Below are positions 8,531 through 17,370 of a stretch of 64,000 bases of DNA, piece after piece; the stretch's first letter is position 1, and every line of letters starts with the position of its first letter. Both the position numbers and the translations under genes were made by a program. Source of the stretch: UBA3478 sp038134285 (GTDB lineage: Bacteria; Bacteroidota; Bacteroidia; Flavobacteriales; Flavobacteriaceae); assembly GCA_038134285.1 (NCBI GenBank), contig JAYPUW010000007.1:45673-109672 (forward strand). Reading direction: 5' to 3'. The notes below the pieces were generated by a model. That model saw nothing but the letters and a program-made list of their open reading frames with translations. It was not told the origin of the DNA and searched no databases.

Positions 8531-10651
8531 ATGTCAAGAGATTTATCACTTACGCGTAACATTGGAATTGCAGCGCACATTGACGCTGGAAAGACAACGA
8601 CTACAGAGCGTATCCTTTTTTATACCGGGGTGAGCCACAAGATTGGTGAAGTTCACGACGGAGCGGCCACTATGGACTGGATGGAGCAAGAGCAAGAGCG
8701 TGGTATCACTATTACCTCTGCTGCTACTACTTGTACATGGAAATTCCCATCTGAAAATGGTCAGCCTATAGCTGATGCAAAACCTTACCACTTTAATATT
8801 ATCGACACCCCCGGCCACGTTGATTTTACCGTAGAGGTAAATAGATCATTGCGTGTACTTGATGGATTGGTTTTCTTGTTTAGTGCGGTGGATGGAGTAG
8901 AGCCTCAGTCTGAAACAAACTGGAGGCTTGCCGATAATTACAGGGTTCCGCGCATGGGCTTTGTCAATAAGATGGACCGTCAAGGAGCGAATTTCTTAAA
9001 TGTTTGTAAGCAGGTTCGGGAGATGTTAAAGTCTAATGCGGTGCCTATCGTACTTCCTATTGGGGATGAGGCAGACTTTAAAGGAATCGTGGATCTTGTT
9101 AAGAATCGTGCGATTGTATGGCACGATGATAACTACGGATCTACTTTCGATATAATTGATATTCCTGCTGATATGCAAGATGAGGTGAGAGAATACAGAG
9201 CGGCCCTGATTGAAGCGGTTGCTGAGTATGATGAGAACCTTATGGAAAAATTCTTTGAAGACGAAGACTCAATTACCGAGGATGAGATTCACGCTGCACT
9301 TCGTGCTGCCGTGATGGATATGAGTATTATACCTATGGTATGCGGTTCTTCTTTTAAGAATAAAGGTGTTCAATTCTTGTTAGACGCTGTTTGTCGTTAC
9401 CTGCCTTCTCCTCTAGATAAAGAGGCGATCGTTGGTACGAATCCGGATAATGATCAAGAAGTTGCTCGTAAGCCTGATCCTAAAGAGCCATTTGCTGCTC
9501 TTGCTTTTAAAATTGCTACAGATCCTTTTGTTGGTCGTTTGGCATTTTTTAGAGCGTATTCGGGTACTTTGAATGCAGGTTCTTACGTACGGAACAATCG
9601 TTCAGGAAATAAAGAGCGTATTTCACGTATTTATCAAATGCACTCCAACAAGCAAAACCCTATCGAGTCTATCTCTGCTGGAGATATCGGAGCGGCTGTT
9701 GGATTTAAGGATATTAAAACGGGAGACACCTTATCTGATGAAAAGCACCCGATTGTGCTTGAAAGTATGGTATTCCCTGATCCGGTTATAGGGATCGCTG
9801 TAGAGCCAAAGACGAAGGCTGACGTCGATAAGTTAGGAATGGCATTAGCTAAACTTGCAGAAGAGGATCCTACCTTCCAAGTAAAAACTGATGAGGCTTC
9901 TGGCCAGACCATCATTTCTGGTATGGGTGAGCTTCACTTAGATATCATTGTTGACCGCCTAAGACGTGAGTTTAAGGTTGAAGTTAATCAGGGTCAACCT
10001 CAAGTAGAGTACAAAGAAGCTATTACTGCTTCTGCGGATCATAGAGAGGTGTACAAGAAACAAACAGGTGGTCGTGGTAAATTCGCTGATATTGTATTTA
10101 CTATGCAACCTGCTGAAGAAGGGAAAACCGGTCTTGAATTCGTTAATGAAGTTAAGGGCGGTAACATTCCAAAAGAATTTATTCCTTCGGTAGAAAAAGG
10201 GTTTAAAGAGGCTATGAAAAATGGCCCTTTAGCTGGTTTTGAGATGGACAGTATGAAGATCGTCCTCAAAGACGGCTCTTTCCATGCTGTGGATTCTGAC
10301 CAGTTGTCTTTCGAATTAGCGGCCAAATTGGGCTACAAAGTGGCAGCCAGAGCGGCAAGAGCGGTAATTCTTGAGCCGATCATGAAATTAGAAGTATTGA
10401 CTCCAGAAGAAAACATGGGTGATATCGTTGGGGATCTTAATCGCAGACGCGGACAAGTAAACAACATGGACGATAGAGCTGGATCTAAAGTAGTTAAGGC
10501 TCAAGTTCCTCTTTCAGAGATGTTTGGGTATGTAACTTCTTTGAGAACGCTTTCTTCAGGACGCGCTACATCTACTATGGAATTTTCACATTATGCCGAA
10601 ACTCCTCCGAATATTTCTGAAGAGGTCATTAAGGCTTCAAAGGGAGTTTAA
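8531..10651 (+). CDS. fusA: elongation factor G
   Basis: A 706-residue translational GTPase that drives translocation. G1 is AHIDAGKTTTTERIL (about residues 15-29), G3 DTPGHVDFT and G4 NKMDR. Switch I contains EQERGITITSA, and domains II-V follow in the standard order, including GGRGKFADI of domain IV. Length is normal for bacterial EF-G. It is third in the operon, with rpsJ 18 bases downstream. No tuf gene follows fusA, unlike the E. coli str operon. Confidence 0.98.
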   Translation: MSRDLSLTRNIGIAAHIDAGKTTTTERILFYTGVSHKIGEVHDGAATMDWMEQEQERGITITSAATTCTWKFPSENGQPIADAKPYHFNIIDTPGHVDFTVEVNRSLRVLDGLVFLFSAVDGVEPQSETNWRLADNYRVPRMGFVNKMDRQGANFLNVCKQVREMLKSNAVPIVLPIGDEADFKGIVDLVKNRAIVWHDDNYGSTFDIIDIPADMQDEVREYRAALIEAVAEYDENLMEKFFEDEDSITEDEIHAALRAAVMDMSIIPMVCGSSFKNKGVQFLLDAVCRYLPSPLDKEAIVGTNPDNDQEVARKPDPKEPFAALAFKIATDPFVGRLAFFRAYSGTLNAGSYVRNNRSGNKERISRIYQMHSNKQNPIESISAGDIGAAVGFKDIKTGDTLSDEKHPIVLESMVFPDPVIGIAVEPKTKADVDKLGMALAKLAEEDPTFQVKTDEASGQTIISGMGELHLDIIVDRLRREFKVEVNQGQPQVEYKEAITASADHREVYKKQTGGRGKFADIVFTMQPAEEGKTGLEFVNEVKGGNIPKEFIPSVEKGFKEAMKNGPLAGFEMDSMKIVLKDGSFHAVDSDQLSFELAAKLGYKVAARAARAVILEPIMKLEVLTPEENMGDIVGDLNRRRGQVNNMDDRAGSKVVKAQVPLSEMFGYVTSLRTLSSGRATSTMEFSHYAETPPNISEEVIKASKGV

Positions 10652-10669
10652 CGAAACTATTTAGTGGCC

Positions 10670-10975
10670 ATGAGTCAAAAGATTAGAATTAAACTAAAAT
10701 CATACGATCACAACCTAGTAGATAAGTCTGCTGAGAAAATTGTAAAAACGGTAAAGACAACCGGTGCTGTTGTAACGGGTCCAATCCCATTACCAACAAA
10801 CAAGAAAATCTTTACAGTTCTTAGATCTCCTCACGTGAACAAGAAGTCTAGAGAGCAGTTTCAGTTGAGCTCTTACAAGAGAATTCTTGATATCTACAGC
10901 TCTTCATCGAAGACTATCGATGCGCTAATGAAGCTTGAGCTTCCTAGTGGAGTTGAGGTAGAGATTAAAGTATAA
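10670..10975 (+). CDS. rpsJ: 30S ribosomal protein S10
   Basis: A 101-residue S10 (NusE), a small-subunit head protein that in many bacteria also joins transcription antitermination complexes. The motif GPIPLPTNKKIFTVLRSPHVNKKSREQFQ is clear in its parts. I chose ATG at 10670 because it gives the usual length and MSQKIRIKLKSYDH start; a GTG two codons upstream is in frame but unneeded. It is followed by a 134-base structured spacer before rplC, the longest gap in the superoperon. Confidence 0.97.
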   Translation: MSQKIRIKLKSYDHNLVDKSAEKIVKTVKTTGAVVTGPIPLPTNKKIFTVLRSPHVNKKSREQFQLSSYKRILDIYSSSSKTIDALMKLELPSGVEVEIKV

Positions 10976-10980
10976 GTAGG

Positions 10981-11078
10981 CGGGCAAATGCCCGTAACTG
11001 ACATGTCTTAAACGAAGGTTTAAGAAAAACGGTGAAAGAAAAAATCTGGGTCAGAGCTTTTCTTGACCCAATTTTTTT
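10981..11078 (+). promoter_or_regulatory. candidate structured leader / attenuator before rplC
   Basis: Three hairpins lie in tandem between rpsJ and rplC. Stem 1 is CGGGC (10981-10985) with GCCCG (10990-10994). Stem 2 is TCTTAAAC (11006-11013) with GTTTAAGA (11018-11025). Stem 3 is TGGGTCA (11047-11053) with TGACCCA (11064-11070), followed by a T run at 11072-11078. The last resembles an intrinsic terminator. AAGAAAA (11022-11028) could instead pair with TTTTCTT (11058-11064), giving a possible antiterminator. No -7 promoter box follows, so transcription of rplC would depend on read-through. This suggests autoregulation by a ribosomal protein, but that is inference. Confidence 0.5.
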
Positions 11079-11109
11079 AGAATGAGTATTAATTAAAATT
11101 ATAAATAGA

Positions 11110-11727
11110 ATGTCTGGGTTAATTGGAAAGAAAATCGGCATGACCAGCATCTTTGATGAGAACGGAAAAAACATTCCGTGTACTGTCATTCAAGCTGGAC
11201 CATGTGTGGTTACCCAAGTCAGAACCGAAGAGGTTGATGGGTACAATGCGCTTCAACTGGGTTTCGATGACAAGGCAGAAAAACGTGCGAAAAAGGCCGA
11301 AATCGGTCACGCCAAAAAAGCCGGAACTTCTCCTAAAAAGAAGTTCATCGAATTCCTGAATTTTAGCGGTAATCATCAGTTAGGAGATACACTTGATGTA
11401 ACTCTTTTTAACGAGGGTGAGTATATTGATGTTATTGGTACATCAAAAGGAAAGGGATACCAGGGTGTTGTGAAGCGCCATGGTTTCGCCGGTGTTGGTC
11501 AGTCTACGCACGGTCAGCACAACAGACTTAGAGCTCCTGGTTCTATTGGTGCGGCTTCTTATCCTGCACGTGTGTTTAAAGGCCTTCGAATGGCTGGGCG
11601 CATGGGAGGTGAGACAGTAACGGTTGAGAACTTACAGGTAGTTAAGGTCGATGCTGAGAAAAATATTATTGTAGTAAAAGGCTGTGTTCCTGGTCACAAG
11701 AACGCATACGTAACAGTTCAGAAATAA
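11110..11727 (+). CDS. rplC: 50S ribosomal protein L3
   Basis: A 205-residue L3, an early 23S rRNA-binding protein near the peptidyl transferase centre. It starts MSGLIGKKIGMTSIF and contains the extended loop GVVKRHGFAGVGQSTHGQHN with the conserved glutamine region that PrmB-type enzymes methylate in some bacteria. Its TAA overlaps the rplD ATG by one base, implying translational coupling. It is the first gene after the structured spacer. Confidence 0.98.
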   Translation: MSGLIGKKIGMTSIFDENGKNIPCTVIQAGPCVVTQVRTEEVDGYNALQLGFDDKAEKRAKKAEIGHAKKAGTSPKKKFIEFLNFSGNHQLGDTLDVTLFNEGEYIDVIGTSKGKGYQGVVKRHGFAGVGQSTHGQHNRLRAPGSIGAASYPARVFKGLRMAGRMGGETVTVENLQVVKVDAEKNIIVVKGCVPGHKNAYVTVQK

Positions 11728-12356
11728 TGGAACTAGAAGTTTTAGATCTTAAAGGAAAGTCAACAGGTAGAAAGGTTACCCTTTCTGACGCTGTTTTTGG
11801 AATTGAACCAAACGAACACGCTATTTACTTAGATGTTAAGCAGTATTTAGCACACCAACGTCAAGGTACTCATAAGGCGAAAGAGCGTGCCGAGATCGCG
11901 GGTAGTACGCGCAAGCTTAAAAAGCAAAAAGGAACGGGTACTGCACGTGCCGGTTCTATAAAGTCTCCGGTATTTAGAGGAGGTGGACGTATTTTTGGAC
12001 CACGACCTAGAACCTATGAGCAAAAGCTGAACAAAAATGTGAAGCGTTTAGCGCGTATGTCTGCACTCAGTATGAAGTCTAAAGGTCAGGCGCTGCATAT
12101 CGTAGAAGATTTCCAATTCGATTCACCAAAAACCAAAAGCTTCTTAGCGTTGCTTGAGTCATTGGGTATTAACGACAAAAAGTCGCTATTCGTGTTGGCA
12201 GACGCTAACAAAAATGTATATTTGTCCTCTCGAAATTTAGAGCACTCTAAAGTCGTAACTACCTCAGATTTAAATACTTACAACATTATGAATGCTTCGA
12301 ATGTTGTAGTTTCTGAGGCTGCTGTTGCCCTAATCGAGCAGAGTTTAACCAAATAA
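11727..12356 (+). CDS. rplD: 50S ribosomal protein L4
   Basis: A 209-residue L4, which lines the peptide exit tunnel. The basic tunnel loop with KKQKGTGTARAGSIKSPVFR (about residues 67-90) is intact. In E. coli L4 represses the S10 operon, which makes it one candidate ligand for the structured spacer upstream of rplC. It begins one base inside the rplC stop codon; rplW follows 7 bases later. Confidence 0.98.
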   Translation: MELEVLDLKGKSTGRKVTLSDAVFGIEPNEHAIYLDVKQYLAHQRQGTHKAKERAEIAGSTRKLKKQKGTGTARAGSIKSPVFRGGGRIFGPRPRTYEQKLNKNVKRLARMSALSMKSKGQALHIVEDFQFDSPKTKSFLALLESLGINDKKSLFVLADANKNVYLSSRNLEHSKVVTTSDLNTYNIMNASNVVVSEAAVALIEQSLTK

Positions 12357-12363
12357 TGGGATC

Positions 12364-12654
12364 ATGAGTGTATTGATAAAACCAATTATTACAGAAAAAA
12401 TGACGGCGAACAGCGAGCTGTTTAACCGTTATGGATTCATTGTTGATCCCAAGGCGAACAAGCTTCAAATTAAGGAAGCCGTTGAGCAAGCTTATGGTGT
12501 GCGCGTTGAAAAAGTGCGAACCATGAATTATGGTCCTGAGCGCAAGACACGTTACACTAAAACGGGTATTCAGCAAGGTAAGTCAAATGCTATTAAGAAA
12601 GCGATTGTTGACGTAGCCGAAGGTGATGCTATTGATTTTTACAGTAATCTATAA
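12364..12654 (+). CDS. rplW: 50S ribosomal protein L23
   Basis: A 96-residue L23, the tunnel-exit protein that docks SRP and trigger factor. MSVLIKPIITEKMT and VEKVRTMNYGPERKTRYTK are family signatures. Ffh, one docking partner, is encoded at 32692 in this window. It is spaced 9 bases from rplB. Confidence 0.97.
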   Translation: MSVLIKPIITEKMTANSELFNRYGFIVDPKANKLQIKEAVEQAYGVRVEKVRTMNYGPERKTRYTKTGIQQGKSNAIKKAIVDVAEGDAIDFYSNL

Positions 12655-12663
12655 TACGAACAG

Positions 12664-13485
12664 ATGTCGGTTAGAAAATTAAAACCAATAACTCCAGGAC
12701 AGCGCTTTAAGGTGGTGAATAGCTTTGATGCGATCACAACCTCGACTCCTGAGAAGTCATTGATTGCTCCGCTTAAAAAGACTGGAGGCCGTAACTCTTC
12801 TGGTAAGATGACTGCATCACACCGTGGTGGTGGTCATAAAAGACGTTACCGCCTTATTGACTTTAAGCGTAATAAATCGGGTGTTGCTGAGGTACTGAGT
12901 ATAGAATACGATCCGAATAGAACATCGTTTATTGCACTTACGCAATACACAGATGGAGAGAAGCGCTATATCGTTGCTCCTAACGGCTTGGCTGTTGGAT
13001 CTAAAATCTCTTCAGATATGGGTTCTTCTCCTGATATAGGGAATGCACTTAAATTATCGGAGATTCCTCTAGGGACGATCATTTCTTGTATTGAATTACG
13101 TCCTGGTCAAGGAGCTGTCCTTGCTAGAAGTGCCGGTACATTCGCTCAGTTAATGGCGAAGGATGGTAAGTTCGTTACCATTAAACTTCCTTCAGGGGAA
13201 ACACGATTAATCTTAGCTGAGTGTTTAGCTATGATTGGTGCTGTTTCTAATTCTGATCATCAGCTTATCGTGTCTGGTAAGGCTGGTAGAAGTCGTTGGT
13301 TAGGAAGAAGACCACGTACACGTCCTGTTGCGATGAACCCAGTCGATCACCCAATGGGTGGAGGTGAAGGTAGAGCTTCAGGAGGTCATCCACGTTCTAA
13401 GAACGGTATTCCGGCTAAAGGATTCCGTACACGTTCTAAGACTAAGGATAGCAACAGATATATTGTAGAACGAAGAAAGAAATAA
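12664..13485 (+). CDS. rplB: 50S ribosomal protein L2
   Basis: A 273-residue L2, needed for subunit joining and peptidyl transferase function. Signatures are GGRNSSGKMTASHRGGGHKR near residue 40 and HPMGGGEGRASGGHPRS near residue 228, which holds the conserved histidine close to the catalytic centre. The C-terminus is basic (RYIVERRKK). rpsS starts 3 bases downstream. Confidence 0.98.
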   Translation: MSVRKLKPITPGQRFKVVNSFDAITTSTPEKSLIAPLKKTGGRNSSGKMTASHRGGGHKRRYRLIDFKRNKSGVAEVLSIEYDPNRTSFIALTQYTDGEKRYIVAPNGLAVGSKISSDMGSSPDIGNALKLSEIPLGTIISCIELRPGQGAVLARSAGTFAQLMAKDGKFVTIKLPSGETRLILAECLAMIGAVSNSDHQLIVSGKAGRSRWLGRRPRTRPVAMNPVDHPMGGGEGRASGGHPRSKNGIPAKGFRTRSKTKDSNRYIVERRKK

Positions 13486-13488
13486 TCA

Positions 13489-13767
13489 ATGTCACGTTCA
13501 TTAAAAAAAGGTCCGTTTGTGCACCATAGTCTTGACAAAAAGATTCAAGCTAATGTTGCCTCAGGTAAGAATTCAGTGATTAAAACCTGGTCAAGAGCAT
13601 CAATGATCACCCCAGATATGGTAGGTCAAACGTTGGCGGTTCACAACGGTAAGCAATTTGTTCCTGTATATGTCACAGAAAACATGGTAGGTCACAAACT
13701 CGGAGAGTTCTCACCTACGCGTTCCTTCAGAGGTCACGCCGGAGCAAAAAATAAGGGTAAAAAGTAA
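13489..13767 (+). CDS. rpsS: 30S ribosomal protein S19
   Basis: A 92-residue S19 of the small-subunit head. It starts MSRSLKKGPFV and contains VTENMVGHKLGEFSPTR and the FRGHAGAKNKGKK tail, all typical. Forms a complex with S13, encoded later in the same operon. Confidence 0.97.
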   Translation: MSRSLKKGPFVHHSLDKKIQANVASGKNSVIKTWSRASMITPDMVGQTLAVHNGKQFVPVYVTENMVGHKLGEFSPTRSFRGHAGAKNKGKK

Positions 13768-13776
13768 TCTTGAGCT

Positions 13777-14190
13777 ATGGGAGTTCGTAAAAAATTAATG
13801 GCAGACAGAATGAAAGAAGAGCGCAAGAGCATCGCTTTTGCACGTCTTAATGACTGTCCGACATCACCGAGAAAGATGCAATTAGTAGCTGACCTTATTA
13901 GAGGAAGGCAAATTGAGATGGCACTTGGAATTTTGAGGTTTAACTCAAAAGAGGCTTCAAAACGCCTTGAAAAATTGGTGCTATCTGCTGTGGCTAATTG
14001 GCAGGCTAAAAATGAAGATGCTGATGTTGAATCGGCAAATCTTTATATAAAAGAAATCACGGTTGATTCTGGTACGATGCTCAAGCGTTTGCAAACTGCC
14101 CCTCAAGGTAGAGCACATCGTGTTCGCAAAAGATCAAATCACGTGACTGTGACTTTGGGTTCAACTACTAACGCTGAAGCAACAAAATAA
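13777..14190 (+). CDS. rplV: 50S ribosomal protein L22
   Basis: A 137-residue L22, whose hairpin reaches into the exit tunnel. The N-terminus has an extension of about 20 residues before the family core ARLNDCPTSPRKMQLVADLI. The tunnel loop is near KRLQTAPQGRAHRVRKRSNH. rpsC begins one base after the stop. Confidence 0.97.
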   Translation: MGVRKKLMADRMKEERKSIAFARLNDCPTSPRKMQLVADLIRGRQIEMALGILRFNSKEASKRLEKLVLSAVANWQAKNEDADVESANLYIKEITVDSGTMLKRLQTAPQGRAHRVRKRSNHVTVTLGSTTNAEATK

Positions 14191-14191
14191 T

Positions 14192-14902
14192 ATGGGACAA
14201 AAAACTAACCCAATCGGAAATCGTTTAGGAATCATCAGAGGATGGGAGTCGAACTGGTACGGCGGAAACGATTATGGTGATAAAATTGCCGAAGACGATA
14301 AGATCAGAAAGTACGTTAATGCACGTCTTTCTAAAGCTAGCGTTTCAAGAGTAATTATTGAGCGCACCCTTAAGTTGATCACGATCACAATTACAACAGC
14401 TCGTCCTGGTATTATTATCGGTAAAGCTGGACAAGAGGTCGATAAATTAAAAGAGGAGCTTAAGAAAATTACCTCAAAGGATATTCAGATTAACATTCAT
14501 GAGATCAAGCGTCCTGAGCTTGATGCCAATCTAGTCGCTGCTTCAATCGCACGTCAGATTGAGAATCGTATCTCATACAGACGTGCCATTAAAATGGCTA
14601 TTGCTGCTGCTATTCGCATGAATGCAGAAGGGATCAAAGTAATGATTTCAGGTCGTTTGAACGGAGCTGAGATGGCGCGTTCAGAATCTTATAAAGAAGG
14701 ACGTATTCCGCTTTCAACATTTAGAGCGGATATCGATTATGCTCTTGATGAAGCACATACTACCTATGGTAGACTCGGAATCAAGGTTTGGATCATGAAA
14801 GGAGAAGTTTACGGAAAGAGAGAATTGTCTCCTTTAGTAGGCTTGTCTACCAATCAATCTAAATCGAAACAAGAAGGGCCGAAACGCCGTCGTAGAAAGT
14901 AA
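14192..14902 (+). CDS. rpsC: 30S ribosomal protein S3
   Basis: A 236-residue S3, part of the mRNA entry helicase region. It starts MGQKTNPIGNRLGIIRGW; a KH domain with PGIIIGKAGQEVDKL lies around residues 70-85, followed by the C-terminal domain with RISYRRAIKMAI. The basic tail ends PKRRRRK. rplP starts 20 bases later. Confidence 0.98.
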   Translation: MGQKTNPIGNRLGIIRGWESNWYGGNDYGDKIAEDDKIRKYVNARLSKASVSRVIIERTLKLITITITTARPGIIIGKAGQEVDKLKEELKKITSKDIQINIHEIKRPELDANLVAASIARQIENRISYRRAIKMAIAAAIRMNAEGIKVMISGRLNGAEMARSESYKEGRIPLSTFRADIDYALDEAHTTYGRLGIKVWIMKGEVYGKRELSPLVGLSTNQSKSKQEGPKRRRRK

Positions 14903-14922
14903 TTAACACAACGTAAAGTAAG

Positions 14923-15348
14923 ATGTTACAACCGAAAAGAACCAAATTCCGTAAGGCCCAGAAAGGCCGCATGAAAGGAATCTCGCAAAGAGGACATCAG
15001 TTGTCTAACGGAATGTTCGGAATAAAATCAATGGACTCTATGTTCATTACCTCAAGACAGATCGAGGCTGCTCGTATTGCTGCAACAAGGTACATGAAAC
15101 GTCAAGGTCAACTTTGGATAAAAATATTCCCAGATAAGCCGATTACCAAAAAGCCTCTCGAGGTTCGTATGGGTAAGGGTAAAGGAGCACCTGAGTATTG
15201 GGTAGCTGTAGTAAAACCTGGACGCGTTTTATTCGAGGTTGCTGGAGTTCCTAAGGATGTAGCTGAAGAAGCATTGCGTTTAGCTGCGCAGAAATTACCC
15301 GTGCGTACGAAGTTTATTGTAGCTAGAGATTACACGCCTGCCGAATAA
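14923..15348 (+). CDS. rplP: 50S ribosomal protein L16
   Basis: A 141-residue L16 that helps position A-site tRNA. MLQPKRTKFRKAQKGRMKG and GKGAPEYWVAVVKPGRVL are diagnostic. The arginine region near residue 81 (RMGKGKG), hydroxylated in some bacteria, is present. Normal length and operon position. Confidence 0.98.
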   Translation: MLQPKRTKFRKAQKGRMKGISQRGHQLSNGMFGIKSMDSMFITSRQIEAARIAATRYMKRQGQLWIKIFPDKPITKKPLEVRMGKGKGAPEYWVAVVKPGRVLFEVAGVPKDVAEEALRLAAQKLPVRTKFIVARDYTPAE

Positions 15349-15359
15349 TTATAGTAAGG

Positions 15360-15551
15360 ATGAAACAGTCAGAAATTCAACAACTATCAAACGAAGAGCT
15401 AGTATTAAAATTAGCGTCTTTGAAAAAAGAATGTACAGACATGAAAGTGTCTCACGGAGTTTCTCAATTAGAGAACCCAATGGTGATTAGAGCTGCACGT
15501 AAGACCGTAGCTCGTCTAGCAACAGAATTGTCAAAAAGGGAATTACAATAA
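15360..15551 (+). CDS. rpmC: 50S ribosomal protein L29
   Basis: A 63-residue two-helix L29, located at the tunnel exit beside L23. Typical features are the MKQSEIQQLSNEELVLKL start and the RKTVARLATELSKREL end. It lies 11 bases after rplP and 12 bases before rpsQ. Confidence 0.96.
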   Translation: MKQSEIQQLSNEELVLKLASLKKECTDMKVSHGVSQLENPMVIRAARKTVARLATELSKRELQ

Positions 15552-15563
15552 CACCCTGGCCCT

Positions 15564-15821
15564 ATGGAAAATAGAAACCTAAGAAAAGAAAGAATTGGTG
15601 TAGTTACCAGCAACAAAATGGAGAAATCTATTGTTGTATCTGAGGTTAAGCGCGTTAAACATCCGATGTACGGAAAATTCGTTTTGAAGACCAAGAAGTA
15701 TGTGGCTCATGACGAGAAAAACGATTGCAACGAGGGGGATACCGTAAAGATTATGGAAACCCGTCCGATGAGTAAGCGCAAGTGCTGGAGATTAGTAGAG
15801 ATTATAGAACGAGCTAAGTAA
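15564..15821 (+). CDS. rpsQ: 30S ribosomal protein S17
   Basis: An 85-residue OB-fold S17, a primary 16S rRNA binder. The signatures RIGVVTSNKMEKSIVV, VKHPMYGKFV and METRPMSKRKCWRLVEI are clear. rplN starts 6 bases downstream. Confidence 0.97.
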   Translation: MENRNLRKERIGVVTSNKMEKSIVVSEVKRVKHPMYGKFVLKTKKYVAHDEKNDCNEGDTVKIMETRPMSKRKCWRLVEIIERAK

Positions 15822-15827
15822 TTCGAT

Positions 15828-16196
15828 ATGATACAGCAAGAGTCTAGACTTAAAGTAGCCGATAATACAGGAGCAAAAGAGGTGCTTACCATCCGTGTTC
15901 TTGGAGGTACAAAAAGACGTTATGCCTCTTTAGGCGACAAGATTGTAGTTACTGTGAAAGAAGCTACTCCAAATGGAACAGTGAAAAAGGGATCTGTTTC
16001 AACTGCTGTTGTGGTTAGAACTAAGAAAGAGGTGCGTCGACCAGACGGATCTTACATTCGTTTTGACGACAATGCCTGTGTATTGTTGAATGCTGCAGGA
16101 GAAATGAGAGGTACTCGTGTATTCGGTCCCGTGGCCAGGGAACTAAGAGACCGTCAGTTCATGAAAATCGTTTCATTAGCTCCTGAGGTGCTATAA
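15828..16196 (+). CDS. rplN: 50S ribosomal protein L14
   Basis: A 122-residue L14 at the subunit interface, a contact point for the silencing factor RsfS in bacteria. Signatures are MIQQESRLKVADNTGAKEV and the FDDNACVLLN to GTRVFGPVARELR block. Exactly the usual length. Confidence 0.98.
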   Translation: MIQQESRLKVADNTGAKEVLTIRVLGGTKRRYASLGDKIVVTVKEATPNGTVKKGSVSTAVVVRTKKEVRRPDGSYIRFDDNACVLLNAAGEMRGTRVFGPVARELRDRQFMKIVSLAPEVL

Positions 16197-16206
16197 TATT
16201 ACTACC

Positions 16207-16521
16207 ATGATTAAACTAAAAGTTAAAACAGGAGACCATGTAAGAGTTATCGCCGGTGAGCACAAAGGCTCAGAAGGTGCAATTCTTAAGATTGATCGCG
16301 AAAAGAAAAGAGTTCTCGTTGAGGGAGTGAATCTTGTTTCTAAACACGAAAAGCCAAGTTCAAAAAACCCACAAGGAGGTATCGTTAAAAAAGAAGCTCC
16401 TATTCATCTTTCAAACGTTGCTTTAATTGATGCAAAGTCTGGTAAGACTACACGCGTTAATTATGAAGTGAGAGACGGAAAGAAAGTTCGAGTTTCAGCA
16501 AAGTCTAACGAAGTTATTTAG
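16207..16521 (+). CDS. rplX: 50S ribosomal protein L24
   Basis: A 104-residue L24, an assembly initiator of the large subunit. A KOW motif is visible in GDHVRVIAGEHKGSEGAIL (about residues 9-27). rplE starts 4 bases after the stop, suggesting coupling. Confidence 0.97.
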   Translation: MIKLKVKTGDHVRVIAGEHKGSEGAILKIDREKKRVLVEGVNLVSKHEKPSSKNPQGGIVKKEAPIHLSNVALIDAKSGKTTRVNYEVRDGKKVRVSAKSNEVI

Positions 16522-16525
16522 TGTG

Positions 16526-17077
16526 ATGGAATACACGCCAAGATTAAAAAAAGAATACAGTGAGCGCGTTATTGCTGCTTTGACTGAGGAATTCGGGTAT
16601 AAGAATACCATGATGGTACCTAAACTCGAGAAAATTGTAATCAGCCGAGGTGTCGGTGCTGCCGTAGCAGACAAGAAGCTAGTAGATCAGGCCGTTGATG
16701 AATTAACACTTATCACAGGTCAAAAAGCAATCGCTACCATTTCAAAGAAAGATGTCGCATCATTCAAATTGCGCAAGGGAATGCCAATCGGTGCGAAGGT
16801 TACTTTGAGAGGAGAGCGCATGTACGAGTTTTTAGATCGCTTAATTACAGTGGCACTTCCACGTGTAAGAGATTTCCAAGGAATCAAAGCTTCTGGCTTC
16901 GATGGTAGAGGAAACTACAATTTAGGGGTTACCGAACAGATTATCTTCCCAGAGATGAACATTGACAAGATCAATAGAATCAGTGGAATGGATATCACAT
17001 TCGTGACTACGGCTCCTACAGATAAAGAAGCAAAATCACTATTATCAGAACTAGGTCTACCTTTCAAAAAGAACTAA
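16526..17077 (+). CDS. rplE: 50S ribosomal protein L5
   Basis: A 183-residue L5, which binds 5S rRNA and contacts the P-site tRNA. FDGRGNYNLGVTEQIIFPE is the family signature. I use ATG at 16526; the preceding in-frame GTG would add one residue. rpsN begins one base after the stop. Confidence 0.97.
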   Translation: MEYTPRLKKEYSERVIAALTEEFGYKNTMMVPKLEKIVISRGVGAAVADKKLVDQAVDELTLITGQKAIATISKKDVASFKLRKGMPIGAKVTLRGERMYEFLDRLITVALPRVRDFQGIKASGFDGRGNYNLGVTEQIIFPEMNIDKINRISGMDITFVTTAPTDKEAKSLLSELGLPFKKN

Positions 17078-17078
17078 G

Positions 17079-17348
17079 ATGGCTAAAGAATCAATGAAAG
17101 CCCGTGAGCGTAAAAGGGCAAAACTTATTGCGAAGTATGCAGCGAAGCGTCAAGCCCTATTAGAGGCAGGTGATTACGAGGCATTGCAAAAGCTTCCTAA
17201 AAATGCTTCACCTGTTCGCGCAAGAAACCGTTGTAAGTTAACAGGTCGTCCAAGAGGATACATGAGAACTTTCGGTATTTCACGTGTAACCTTTAGAGAA
17301 ATGGCGAACAAAGGGCTAATCCCTGGAGTAACTAAAGCCAGCTGGTAG
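17079..17348 (+). CDS. rpsN: 30S ribosomal protein S14 (zinc-free form)
   Basis: An 89-residue S14 of the long form that lacks the CxxC zinc pairs. Only one cysteine is present, in NRCKLTGRPRGYMRTFG. It starts MAKESMKARERKRAKL. The zinc-free type matches the L36 and S4 types in the same operon. Confidence 0.97.
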   Translation: MAKESMKARERKRAKLIAKYAAKRQALLEAGDYEALQKLPKNASPVRARNRCKLTGRPRGYMRTFGISRVTFREMANKGLIPGVTKASW

Positions 17349-17370
17349 ATTTAAATAAAGAACGTTAAAG

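Noticed and set aside
10965..11189. 74-codon minus-strand frame over the rpsJ-rplC spacer
   Set aside because: The spacer is better explained by RNA hairpins, and the frame overlaps two real genes.
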